From: an uncultured SAR86 cluster bacterium
GTDB taxonomy: Bacteria > Pseudomonadota > Gammaproteobacteria > Magnimaribacterales > Magnimaribacteraceae
Direction: 5' to 3'
Length of the DNA stretch: 64,000 bases
Assembly (NCBI GenBank): GCA_902517565.1
Contig: CABYCU010000001.1
Coordinates: 1 to 64,000, forward strand
Shown here: in pieces, positions 53,999 to 62,409 of the stretch
Position numbering within the stretch: the first letter of the stretch is position 1
Layout of the letters: each line of letters opens with the position of its first letter
Position numbers and translations under genes: made by a program
The notes under the pieces: model-generated
Database searches by the model: none
Seen by the model: the letters and a program-made list of their open reading frames with translations, nothing else
Told to the model about the DNA's origin: nothing

Positions 53999-54292
53999 CT
54001 ACTTTAGAGAATCCTTAAACCATTCAGGAAGAAGGTCAATATTATGCTTCTTGGCAAATTTTGCGATCATTGGAATAGTTATTGGTGCAAAAGGAATCGC
54101 AGTCATGAGACCTAGGCTCAAATCTTTAAGTAATTCGTTCAACTGGTTATTTGCTTTTTCTAATTCTTCGTCAGTTGCTTCATCTTTTATATAGTCAGAG
54201 TAAGTTTTAAGCATGTTTCTCGAAGGCCCAGTCTCTTCAGCAAGTTTTTCCTTTAAGAAAGCTATAATTTTTTTGACTCTTCCATCAAACAT
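53999..54292 (-). CDS. Small LETM1-like protein
   Basis: A 97-aa protein without signal peptide. Its C-terminal half, GLMTAIPFAPITIPMIAKFA plus KKHNIDLLPEWF, resembles the ribosome-binding-like core of LETM1 proteins. The N-terminal half is a charged helix pair. Function unknown. It is convergent with the PepSY gene (5-base gap) and divergent from nth over 39 bases. Confidence 0.6.
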   Translation of the reverse strand: MFDGRVKKIIAFLKEKLAEETGPSRNMLKTYSDYIKDEATDEELEKANNQLNELLKDLSLGLMTAIPFAPITIPMIAKFAKKHNIDLLPEWFKDSLK

Positions 54293-54331
54293 TAAACAAG
54301 TATACTAAGTAAATTAAAGAAGAAATAAGTT

Positions 54332-54985
54332 TTGAATAAAGAAGAAAGATTTATTTATGTCAGTAAAGAGCTTGAGAAGCTCTATCCAGAGACACCCATT
54401 CCTCTGGATCATGACTCAGTCTATACACTTTTAGTGGCTGTATTATTATCTGCACAGTGCACTGATATAAGAGTGAATAAAGTTACACCAGAGCTTTTTA
54501 CTTTGGCAGACAATCCTTTTGATATGGCATTAGTTGATCCAGAAGAAATAAGAAAAATAATCAGGCCCTGCGGCTTATCTCCAAAGAAATCAAAGGCTAT
54601 TGCCGAGCTAAGCAAAATTTTGTGTGAGGTTCATGGAGGTAATGTACCTGAGAATTTTGAAGACTTGGAGGCACTGCCCGGTGTAGGACACAAAACTGCT
54701 TCAGTAGTTATGAGCCAAGGTTTTAATCACCCTGCTTTTCCAGTAGATACCCATATACACAGACTGGCTCAAAGATGGCGACTCTCAAAAGGAAAGAATG
54801 TGAAGCAAACTGAGAAAGATCTGAAGGCAGGTTTTTTGAAAGATGACTGGAATAAACTTCATCTTCAAATCATCTTTTATGGAAGAGAGTATTGCACCGC
54901 AAGAGGATGTGATGGCCGGGTATGTAAAATTTGTTCTAAGGTAAATGAAGGTAGAAAATCTCCAATAATCACTAATAAAGCTTAA
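54332..54985 (+). CDS. nth: Endonuclease III
   Basis: Bifunctional DNA glycosylase/AP lyase for oxidised pyrimidines. The helix-hairpin-helix LPGVGHKTASVVMSQG carries the catalytic Lys K121, and the catalytic Asp D139 is in FPVDTHIHR. AVLLSAQCTD is the N-terminal family block. The C-terminal cysteines are C188, C193, C198 and C201 (C-x4-C-x4-C-x2-C), not the canonical C-x6-C-x2-C-x5-C iron-sulfur loop. The start is TTG at 54332. 217 aa. Confidence 0.93.
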   Translation: MNKEERFIYVSKELEKLYPETPIPLDHDSVYTLLVAVLLSAQCTDIRVNKVTPELFTLADNPFDMALVDPEEIRKIIRPCGLSPKKSKAIAELSKILCEVHGGNVPENFEDLEALPGVGHKTASVVMSQGFNHPAFPVDTHIHRLAQRWRLSKGKNVKQTEKDLKAGFLKDDWNKLHLQIIFYGREYCTARGCDGRVCKICSKVNEGRKSPIITNKA

Positions 54986-55016
54986 ATAAAATAGAGAGAA
55001 GTAATAGCGCATTCTG

Positions 55017-55022
55017 TATAAT
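55017..55022 (+). promoter_or_regulatory. Predicted glyA -10 element
   Basis: TATAAT, preceded directly by TG, lies 36 bases before the glyA ATG. No good -35 is visible 16-18 bases upstream. A small CGTT-GCCC-AACG stem follows in the leader. Confidence 0.4.
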
Positions 55023-55058
55023 CAAAACGTTGCCCAACGAAACTATCTTTAAAAATAT

Positions 55059-56315
55059 ATGTTCATTACCCAAAAGAAATTAAAGGAATTTGATCCTGAA
55101 CTATGGGCTTCTATAGATAATGAAAAATCTCGACAAGAAGAGCACATAGAGTTAATTGCATCAGAAAACTATACATCAAAAAGTATCTTAGAGATCCAAG
55201 GTTCAGTCTTAACTAACAAATATGCCGAAGGTTACCCAGGTAAGAGATACTACGGAGGATGTGAACATGTCGACGTTGCTGAATCCTTAGCAATTGAAAG
55301 AGCTAAAGAACTTTATGGGGCAGCGTATGCAAACGTACAACCTCATTCTGGGGCGAGTGCAAATTCGGCAGTCTTTCTCGCATTATGCGAAGCAGGAGAT
55401 ACAATTCTAGGAATGAGTTTGGATCATGGAGGCCACTTAACGCATGGAGCAAAAGTTAATTTTTCAGGAAAAACTTATAATGCGTTTCAGTATGGTCTTG
55501 ATCCGGCAACCGGAGAATTAAATTATCAGGAGGTTGAAGATTTAGCAAAAGAGCATAATCCAAAACTAATCATTGCTGGATTCTCTGCTTATTCTGGGAT
55601 AGTTGATTGGGGAAGATTTAGGGAAATAGCTGATTCTGTTAACGCTTATCTCCTAGTTGATATGGCTCATGTTTCTGGGCTAGTTGCAGGAGGAGAATAT
55701 CCATCTCCCATTCCTTTTGCAGATGTCGTAACCACAACAACACATAAAACTTTGAGGGGTCCAAGAGGGGGTCTGATTTTAGCTAAAGATAACTCAGAAA
55801 TTCATAAAAAACTTAATTCAGCTATTTTTCCTGGAACACAAGGCGGACCACTTATGCATGTTATAGCCGCAAAAGCGTTATGCTTCAAAGAAGCACTGGA
55901 TCCAGCCTTTAAAGAATATCAAAAACAAGTAAAAGCAAATGCAAAAAAAATGGCCTCTACTTTCATGGATAGAGGTATTAATATTGTCTCTAGTGGAACC
56001 GAAAATCATATGTTCTTAGTTGATTTAGTTGAAAAGAGAATAACAGGAAAAGATGCTGACGCAGCTTTGGGTAGAGCAAATATAACAGTGAATAAAAATG
56101 CTGTGCCAAATGATCCTCAATCGCCTTTTGTTACCAGTGGACTAAGAATTGGGACGCCTGCTTCCACAACGAGAGGATTCAAAGAAAAAGAAATAGCTCA
56201 AGTGGCTTCTTGGATATGTGATGTACTTGAGGATATTAATAACGAACAAACCATAGAAGAAGTGAAAGCTAAGGTTATTGAGCTTTGTTCAAGATTTCCT
56301 GTATATTCAGGCTAG
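55059..56315 (+). CDS. glyA: Serine hydroxymethyltransferase
   Basis: PLP enzyme interconverting serine and glycine with tetrahydrofolate. [10 protein letters not shown] is the N-terminal signature. The PLP lysine is K230 in [38 protein letters not shown] and [13 protein letters not shown] are also present. 418 aa. It is followed after 3 bases by nrdR, the conserved glyA-nrdR-rib order. Confidence 0.97.
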   Translation: MFITQKKLKEFDPELWASIDNEKSRQEEHIELIASENYTSKSILEIQGSVLTNKYAEGYPGKRYYGGCEHVDVAESLAIERAKELYGAAYANVQPHSGASANSAVFLALCEAGDTILGMSLDHGGHLTHGAKVNFSGKTYNAFQYGLDPATGELNYQEVEDLAKEHNPKLIIAGFSAYSGIVDWGRFREIADSVNAYLLVDMAHVSGLVAGGEYPSPIPFADVVTTTTHKTLRGPRGGLILAKDNSEIHKKLNSAIFPGTQGGPLMHVIAAKALCFKEALDPAFKEYQKQVKANAKKMASTFMDRGINIVSSGTENHMFLVDLVEKRITGKDADAALGRANITVNKNAVPNDPQSPFVTSGLRIGTPASTTRGFKEKEIAQVASWICDVLEDINNEQTIEEVKAKVIELCSRFPVYSG

Positions 56316-56318
56316 TTT

Positions 56319-56774
56319 ATGCATTGTCCTTATTGTAGTTTTTCAGATACCAAGGTTATCGACTCAAGACTCATAGCCGAAGGACAACAAATTAGAAGAA
56401 GACGTGAATGCCCAGAGTGCAATGAAAGATTTACTACTTTTGAAACTGCTGAGCTACTTATGCCAAGAGTAATTAAACAAAAAAATAACTCAAGAGAGCC
56501 ATTTGATGAACATAAACTGAGAGAAGGTTTGTATAGGTCTTTAGAAAAAAGACCTGTTGGAGAAGAAGAAATAGAAACACTTGTAGAAGACATAAAGAAA
56601 GACATCAGATCATCTGGGGAAAGAGAAATACCTTCAAGATTAATTGGGGAAGTAGTCATGCAAAATTTAAGAAAAATTGATGAAGTGGCTTTCATCAGAT
56701 TTGCTTCCGTCTATAGGAGATTTGAAGATATTAATGAATTCTCAGAAGAAGTTGAGAAGTTAACAAGCGACTAA
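56319..56774 (+). CDS. nrdR: Transcriptional repressor NrdR
   Basis: Zinc- and nucleotide-binding repressor of ribonucleotide reductase genes. The zinc ribbon uses C3, C6, C31 and C34 ([34 protein letters not shown]). The ATP-cone domain starts at [19 protein letters not shown]. 151 aa. No nrd genes or evident NrdR boxes occur in this window. Confidence 0.97.
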   Translation: MHCPYCSFSDTKVIDSRLIAEGQQIRRRRECPECNERFTTFETAELLMPRVIKQKNNSREPFDEHKLREGLYRSLEKRPVGEEEIETLVEDIKKDIRSSGEREIPSRLIGEVVMQNLRKIDEVAFIRFASVYRRFEDINEFSEEVEKLTSD

Positions 56775-56776
56775 TA

Positions 56777-57871
56777 ATGACCTCTCCTACAGAGCATATG
56801 CTTGAAGCTCTATCACTTGCCAAGAAAGGTTTGTTGACTACACGTCCTAATCCTATGGTTGGATGTATTATCACTCTTGATAATAAAATTATTGGAAGAG
56901 GATGGCATAAGAAAGCAGGAGATGGTCATGCAGAAGTTAATGCAATTCAAGATGTATTTGATAATTTAGGTCCTCAAGCACAATCTTCACTAGAGAGATC
57001 AGAAATGTATGTAACTTTGGAGCCGTGTTCTACGAGTGGTCAAACTCCTCCGTGTTCTGAAGCTATTAAGAAACATGGAATTAAGAAGGTTTATATAGCC
57101 TCAAGAGACAGTTCTCAGAATGGGTTTGCAAAGAAAGAAAAAGATATAGAAATAGTGGAAGGTCTTTTAGAAGTTGAAGCAAGAGAGTTAAATAGAGGAT
57201 TTTTTTCAAGAATAGAAAAAAATAGGCCTTTTATAACAGCCAAGATAGCAACGGGCCTTGATGGAGGAATTGCCTTGGGGTCCGGAGAGAGTAAATGGAT
57301 AACTTCTGCAGTTTCTAGAAAAGATGTCCACAAACTTAGAGCAACTAATGAAGCAGTTTTTACTGGAACAGGTACTATTCTTAAAGATGACCCTTCATTG
57401 ACATCAAGAGATTCAGGATACGAAAGAGATGAAATAAAACAACCTCTTATAGTCGTTATAGATAGAAATAATCATCTAACAGGAACTGAGAAAATCTTCT
57501 CTACAGACGCCAAAACACTAATATTCACATCTGAAGATTCCAAAATCAAATCTCCTAAAAGCGAAATTTGTATCATGAAAAAAGAGGATTTAGGTAACTT
57601 AAAACAAATAATGAAATATCTATCAAATGAAAAGCTTATAAATACAGTCCTAGTTGAATCTGGTTCAAACATCTTCGATTCCCTCCTGGCTGAGGAATTG
57701 ATTGATGAACTGGTACTCTATCAAGCTCCAAAATTGCTAGGAAAAGACAGGAAAACCTTTTCTAAATTCGATCAGACTAGTCGAAAACTGAGTACAATAG
57801 ACCTCGAGGTCAGTTCTATCTCCGATTCAGGAGAAGATAAAAAGATTATTCTGATCCCTAACTATAAATAA
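56777..57871 (+). CDS. ribD: Bifunctional riboflavin deaminase/reductase RibD
   Basis: Carries out the second and third steps of riboflavin synthesis. The zinc deaminase domain has H51-A-E53 (GDGHAEVNAI) and the PC...C ligands C84 and C93 (LEPCSTSGQTPPCSEAI). The reductase domain follows from about residue 150 (RPFITAKIATGLDGGIALGS), ending with VESGSNIFDSLLAEELIDEL. 364 aa. Its stop overlaps the ribBA start (TAATG). Confidence 0.95.
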   Translation: MTSPTEHMLEALSLAKKGLLTTRPNPMVGCIITLDNKIIGRGWHKKAGDGHAEVNAIQDVFDNLGPQAQSSLERSEMYVTLEPCSTSGQTPPCSEAIKKHGIKKVYIASRDSSQNGFAKKEKDIEIVEGLLEVEARELNRGFFSRIEKNRPFITAKIATGLDGGIALGSGESKWITSAVSRKDVHKLRATNEAVFTGTGTILKDDPSLTSRDSGYERDEIKQPLIVVIDRNNHLTGTEKIFSTDAKTLIFTSEDSKIKSPKSEICIMKKEDLGNLKQIMKYLSNEKLINTVLVESGSNIFDSLLAEELIDELVLYQAPKLLGKDRKTFSKFDQTSRKLSTIDLEVSSISDSGEDKKIILIPNYK

Positions 57872-58962
57872 TGGAATTAAATAGTATCCAAGAAATCATT
57901 GAAGACATATCTTTAGGCAAGATGGTCATTCTTATGGATGATGAAGATAGAGAAAACGAAGGCGATCTTGTTCTTGCCGCTGAAAGAGTAGACTCAGATG
58001 CAATCAACTTTATGGCTACTCACGCAAGAGGTTTAATCTGCCTTGCAATAAACGAAGATCGCTGCAAATCACTTGGTCTTGAGCAAATGGTTAAGCATAA
58101 CGGAACAGAGCTAGGTACTGCCTTTACCACTTCTATAGAAGCCGCAGAAGGTGTGACTACAGGAATATCAGCTGCAGATAGAGCAAAAACTATACAAGCA
58201 GCGGTGAGTAAAAATGCCAAATCCGCAGATATTGTTCAACCTGGTCATGTCTTTCCTATTAAAGCCCAGGAAGGAGGAGTTCTTACAAGGGCCGGTCATA
58301 CGGAAGCAGGAACTGATTTAGCCAAACTAGCCGGGTTAGACCCCTCTGCAGTTATTGTAGAAATAATGAATGATGATGGCACCATGGCGAGGCGAGGAGA
58401 TCTGGAGCTGTTTGCTAAAAAACATGATCTTAAAATTGGCACTATTGCCGATCTCATTCATTATAGAAATATAAGTGAAAAGAGCATTAATCTAGTTGAT
58501 AAAACTAAAGTTGATTCAGAATATGGAAGCTTTACTTTGCATGCTTACGAAGACACTATAAATGGAGATGTTCACATCGCATTAGTAAAAGGTGATGTAG
58601 AAAATGAAGATGAAGTTCTTGTTAGGATCTCTCAAAATAATACTCTTCAAGATGTTATGGGAATAAATCAATTTGGAAGTAGATTGTCTTTTTCTAAAGC
58701 TATGAAAAAAATAAACGAAGAAGGTAAAGGGGTTTTACTTCTCTTATCTCATTCAGAAAGTTCGCAAGAGATTTTATCTAATATCTCTTTTTTAAAAGGG
58801 CAAAAAGATCCAACAAATACTGATGGACCCGACTCAAGGATCGTAGGAGTAGGATCTCAGATTTTAAAAGATCTTGGTATAACTAAGATCAGACTTCTAG
58901 GCGCTTCAGTTAAATATCCACTTACAGGTTTTGATTTAGAAATCACTGAATTCATAAACTAA
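57871..58962 (+). CDS. ribBA: 3,4-dihydroxy-2-butanone-4-phosphate synthase with degenerate RibA-like domain
   Basis: The N-terminal RibB domain (1 to about 205) makes the four-carbon unit of riboflavin. It has [30 protein letters not shown] and [20 protein letters not shown]. The C-terminal half (about 215-363) aligns with GTP cyclohydrolase II but has no C-x10-C-x-C zinc site and no EGRGIG loop; the region reads [20 protein letters not shown]. It is therefore very likely inactive as RibA. Activity would come from the intact ribA at 37462. 363 aa, between ribD and ribH. Confidence 0.94.
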   Translation: MELNSIQEIIEDISLGKMVILMDDEDRENEGDLVLAAERVDSDAINFMATHARGLICLAINEDRCKSLGLEQMVKHNGTELGTAFTTSIEAAEGVTTGISAADRAKTIQAAVSKNAKSADIVQPGHVFPIKAQEGGVLTRAGHTEAGTDLAKLAGLDPSAVIVEIMNDDGTMARRGDLELFAKKHDLKIGTIADLIHYRNISEKSINLVDKTKVDSEYGSFTLHAYEDTINGDVHIALVKGDVENEDEVLVRISQNNTLQDVMGINQFGSRLSFSKAMKKINEEGKGVLLLLSHSESSQEILSNISFLKGQKDPTNTDGPDSRIVGVGSQILKDLGITKIRLLGASVKYPLTGFDLEITEFIN

Positions 58963-58966
58963 AATC

Positions 58967-59431
58967 ATGAAAGGGTTAGAAATAAAGGGTATATCAAAAA
59001 AGGCTAAACAGGGGAAATATGGAATTGTTTTCACTTCTTGGAATCCAGAAGTAGTTCAAGATCTTCTACATGAAACAAAAAAAGAACTTCTTAATCAAGG
59101 AGTCGACGAGACCGATATAATAATTAAAGAAGTTCCGGGTGCATTTGAATTGCCACTTGCCACTCAATTCATTGCAGAAAAAGAAAAAGTATCTTCGGTT
59201 ATCTCTTTAGGTGCAATTGTTAAAGGCGATACACCTCATTTTGATTTTATCTCAAATACTTGTTTAGAAGGGCTTCAAAACGTAGCATTGAAAACTAATG
59301 TGCCCGTTATCTGTGGTGTTCTTACAACCAACACAATAGAGCAGGCAATAGAAAGGTCTAATCCAGATAAAATGAATAAAGGCAAAGAATTTGCTTTAAC
59401 TGCAATGAGTATGGTGGATGCTCTTGTTTGA
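58967..59431 (+). CDS. ribH: 6,7-dimethyl-8-ribityllumazine synthase
   Basis: Forms lumazine from the RibB and RibD products. Family motifs are VTSWNPEVVQDLL-like FTSWNPEVV near the N-terminus, KEVPGAFELPLATQFIAEKE, SLGAIVKGDTPHFDFIS (active-site His) and VPVICGVLTTNTIEQAIERS. 154 aa. It precedes nusB by 3 bases. Confidence 0.96.
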   Translation: MKGLEIKGISKKAKQGKYGIVFTSWNPEVVQDLLHETKKELLNQGVDETDIIIKEVPGAFELPLATQFIAEKEKVSSVISLGAIVKGDTPHFDFISNTCLEGLQNVALKTNVPVICGVLTTNTIEQAIERSNPDKMNKGKEFALTAMSMVDALV

Positions 59432-59434
59432 TTA

Positions 59435-59842
59435 ATGAAATCAAAAAAGGATACTTCACCAGTTAGGTCTAGGGACAAAGTACTGCAAAGCCTTTATGAA
59501 ATAGAGCTATCAGGCTCAGATGTGAGCGAAATACTCAAAGATCTATCCCTTCAAAGTAAATATCCTCATTTCAAAGATTTACTCAATGGAGTTATGAAGT
59601 CTAAGGAAATGATTGATGAAACCCTAACTAATTTTATGGAGAGAGATCTTCACTCTTTGGATCCTGTAGAAAGAAATGCTCTTAGGCTAGCCGCTTACGA
59701 AATGCTATACACCAATACTGATGTTCCTATTGTCATTAATGAAAGCATAAGGCTTACTAAAAAATATGGTGCTGTAGACAGTCATAAATATGTGAATGCC
59801 GTCTTAGACAAGATGTTTAAAGCTGATCTTGAGAAGATTTAA
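59435..59842 (+). CDS. nusB: Transcription antitermination factor NusB
   Basis: RNA-binding factor that joins NusE in rRNA antitermination. All-helical 135-aa protein with SRDKVLQSLYEIELSG, RNALRLAAYEMLYTNTDVPI and VINESIRLTKKYGAVDSHKYVNAVLDK, the NusB signature. Its last 26 bases overlap the convergent DUF3604 gene. thiL-pgpA, which normally follow, are at 38091-39513 instead. Confidence 0.95.
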   Translation: MKSKKDTSPVRSRDKVLQSLYEIELSGSDVSEILKDLSLQSKYPHFKDLLNGVMKSKEMIDETLTNFMERDLHSLDPVERNALRLAAYEMLYTNTDVPIVINESIRLTKKYGAVDSHKYVNAVLDKMFKADLEKI

Positions 59843-62021
59843 CAAATATAGGAGAAGACCAGGCTCTTTCTTCATTCTCTGCAAGACAGTCCCCTTCCCC
59901 CTGGCCTTCCTCATCACCGCAAAGATTAACTTTTAAACATTTCCCAAATTCATCTTTTTCGCAAGCTAGATTAGCGGCACTTATAGCTAAAGATGGCTCT
60001 TGAATAGCTCTGACATAATAGATAATTTCTCTACTAGCATCTGAGTATTTGGAGTCTTCAAACTCTACTTCGCACCCCTCTTGAGAAGGCTCACATTGAA
60101 AAACTAACCAAGGATCTTCAATTAATGTTTCGATGGGTTCATTAGGGTATGTCTGCGGTCTGATTCTTATAACTTCTATTCTAGTAATATTATTTCTTAC
60201 ATCACTGGGATTAAAACATTCGCCATTGCAAATCTCATTTATAAAGTTTGAGTTAATTAACCCCTCACTATCACATCCAGGAATTTGTCTATGAGAGCCT
60301 AATGCCCTGACTCTAAATCTTGGATTATCAGTCATAACAAACTCGCTTCCCATTGGCTTGATATCTTCAGAGGGATGATTAATTAGATCAAACCATAGAA
60401 GTATCCTTTCACCGCTGGTAGCATAAACTTCTCTATTATTTAATGCATTCCATAATTCGTCTCTATTCTTCTTTGATACATGACTTGCAATTAAACCTCC
60501 TGTGTATAAAAAAGAGGAAGCTCTTTCGCCTTGGCTAGGTTTTGCTCTATCTAACATTTGTTCAAGATTAATTTCTTGAGAGCTTGGTATTGCATAATTT
60601 TCTGAAGATTTAGGTGGGTTCAGAATAGGGTTAGACGCTTTATATTTAGAATCAGTATTCCTAATCCTATCAATCTCTTTATATCCACTACCAGGTCTAG
60701 ACGAATGATTATCACTTGAACCTATAAATCCAAATCTAAAAGGTTTAGTCTGTGAGTCAGAAAAGTTTCTTAGGGCTAAAGCATATTGCACAGAAGAACG
60801 AGGCCTGTATTCAAAGGCAGGTAAATAGCAGTTGGTGCATTGTCCGCTTTCAAGCCATTCCTCCGGTAAATGATTTGGTATAGTGAGTAATCCAAAAGGG
60901 TTTGATTGAGTATAGTTTCTTCGTGCTTCTTGAGCCTTTATGTTGCAAGTCTCTTCACTACCTGCAGAAACTCTGCACCTTTCTCTAATGATCTCACCAG
61001 CCTGAAAGCATTGAGGAATAAAATCTTCGGTAGGAGTTGGACAAACATACTCTCCATTGACTTCTCTAAAAGATTCCCAAGAACGATACTCTTCTGAATT
61101 CCCATGACCAGAAAATATTTCAATTAAATTTTGATATTTTTGGTTATGCTCATCGGAATTTAGTTGATTTTCCCAAGTTGCCATTGGCGGAGAAGTATTT
61201 CCCCATGCCGAGCCATGCGGAATAACTAAAGAATCCACTCCCCATTCTTCAAGCTTCCTATATAAATCAGATGGTTTCTCAGCTCTTTCGAGACAGTCTA
61301 AAGGCAACTCTTTAACATGTTTATCGTTCTCACAATATTCTAAATTTTTAAGAATTAATTGCCTTTGCCTATAGTCAAAATAATTAGGCATATTCTTGTA
61401 GTCATATAAAAGAGCGCCGTAAAGTATATAAACTGGTGTATCAACTATGCTTCTAAAAAATTTATGATCCGGTGCGCCAATTGGCCTAGTAGGTAATTCT
61501 CCATCTAGTTTTTTTAAAACAACGTTCTTATGCCCGAAGTGATCTTCAGGATCTAAACTTGTCTGTGTCCACTCCCATCCAATAAAAGGAATGATTTCTT
61601 CTTCATCCCTCTCCTGCGAAAGTTCTGAACAATTTCTAAGGGACTCAATAGTGTCGTCCCATTCTCTCTTTGTAAGAAATTCTGCGTGGTCAGTTACAGA
61701 AAAGAAATCTAAATTTGCACAAAATCTAGCAAAGTTACAAGCATCAGAAACAGGATGAACTCCCTCTCCTTCAAGAATTGGTAAATTGCCAACAAAAGCA
61801 TCTAGAGAATATGTTGTATGAACGTGTAAATCACCAAATAAGATTTTCTTATTATCAATACTTTCTATGTTGGAATTAAAGTAGGGAGCCTTTGTTGGTT
61901 CTATTTTTCCTTTTTCTTGATGTTGCCCAAAAAAATCAAAGAATAGAGCTAAAAATAATATAAAGAAAGGAATTAATAGTATTAAAAAGCTTTTAAATGC
62001 TATTTTTAAATAGCCCACCAT
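59817..62021 (-). CDS. DUF3604 family protein (PHP-like), membrane-anchored
   Basis: A 734-aa protein with an N-terminal helix (about 6-28) and a large, probably periplasmic domain. ILFGDLHVHTTYSLDAFVG (HxH), FFSVTDHAEFL and VIPHGSAWGN suggest a PHP-like metal site. FRFGFIGSSDNHSSRPGSGY is the characteristic DUF3604 block. Many Cys residues occur in the C-terminal half (for example CDSEGLINSNFINEICNGEC), consistent with disulfides outside the cytoplasm. Reaction unknown; a hydrolase is inferred. It follows a small secreted-protein gene by 6 bases. Confidence 0.85.
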   Translation of the reverse strand: MVGYLKIAFKSFLILLIPFFILFLALFFDFFGQHQEKGKIEPTKAPYFNSNIESIDNKKILFGDLHVHTTYSLDAFVGNLPILEGEGVHPVSDACNFARFCANLDFFSVTDHAEFLTKREWDDTIESLRNCSELSQERDEEEIIPFIGWEWTQTSLDPEDHFGHKNVVLKKLDGELPTRPIGAPDHKFFRSIVDTPVYILYGALLYDYKNMPNYFDYRQRQLILKNLEYCENDKHVKELPLDCLERAEKPSDLYRKLEEWGVDSLVIPHGSAWGNTSPPMATWENQLNSDEHNQKYQNLIEIFSGHGNSEEYRSWESFREVNGEYVCPTPTEDFIPQCFQAGEIIRERCRVSAGSEETCNIKAQEARRNYTQSNPFGLLTIPNHLPEEWLESGQCTNCYLPAFEYRPRSSVQYALALRNFSDSQTKPFRFGFIGSSDNHSSRPGSGYKEIDRIRNTDSKYKASNPILNPPKSSENYAIPSSQEINLEQMLDRAKPSQGERASSFLYTGGLIASHVSKKNRDELWNALNNREVYATSGERILLWFDLINHPSEDIKPMGSEFVMTDNPRFRVRALGSHRQIPGCDSEGLINSNFINEICNGECFNPSDVRNNITRIEVIRIRPQTYPNEPIETLIEDPWLVFQCEPSQEGCEVEFEDSKYSDASREIIYYVRAIQEPSLAISAANLACEKDEFGKCLKVNLCGDEEGQGEGDCLAENEERAWSSPIFVKSSQDQL

Positions 62022-62027
62022 AAAGAT

Positions 62028-62408
62028 TTACGATTCTTTGGTATTCCTAACAAGAAACCTATTGTCTAGATCTTTTGAAAGAACAAAATACTTCTCTCTT
62101 TTACTTTTTTTACTGTCTAGATTAACTTGAAAAATATCCCCATCTTTGAAACTGTCAACTATCTCAAAAATGTCACCTCTTCTAATGTTGTATAAATCTC
62201 TTTTATCAACAGATGCGTAAAAGATGAAATCATCTAAAGAAAAAGCAAAATCTCTTGCTGTATCAAGCCTAGTAGCGTCTGATCTGTAAAAATAAAGTGT
62301 TATAGCCTTATATTTACGTGCTTCAAACCTATCACCCTCATGGAAAATAGTATCCTCAGACATAAGGAGACTAGAGGCTGCTAGAATTAATGTAATGAAG
62401 TATTTCAT
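62028..62408 (-). CDS. Small secreted protein, unknown
   Basis: 126 aa with a signal peptide (MKYFITLILAASSLLMSEDT). The mature part is charged and beta-rich, with FDIFEIVDSF-like repeats of hydrophobic/charged alternation. No Cys and no family recognised. It lies 1 base after purA and 6 bases before the DUF3604 gene, suggesting co-expression with the latter. Confidence 0.7.
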   Translation of the reverse strand: MKYFITLILAASSLLMSEDTIFHEGDRFEARKYKAITLYFYRSDATRLDTARDFAFSLDDFIFYASVDKRDLYNIRRGDIFEIVDSFKDGDIFQVNLDSKKSKREKYFVLSKDLDNRFLVRNTKES

Positions 62409-62409
62409 A

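Noticed and set aside
55023-55058. Possible glycine riboswitch before glyA
   Set aside because: The leader is only about 30 bases with a 4-bp stem, too small for any known glycine aptamer.
56330-56695. 121-codon minus-strand frame over nrdR
   Set aside because: NrdR zinc ribbon and ATP-cone are unmistakable on the plus strand.
56775-56776. Possible FMN riboswitch before the rib genes
   Set aside because: ribD begins 2 bases after nrdR, so there is no space for an FMN element.
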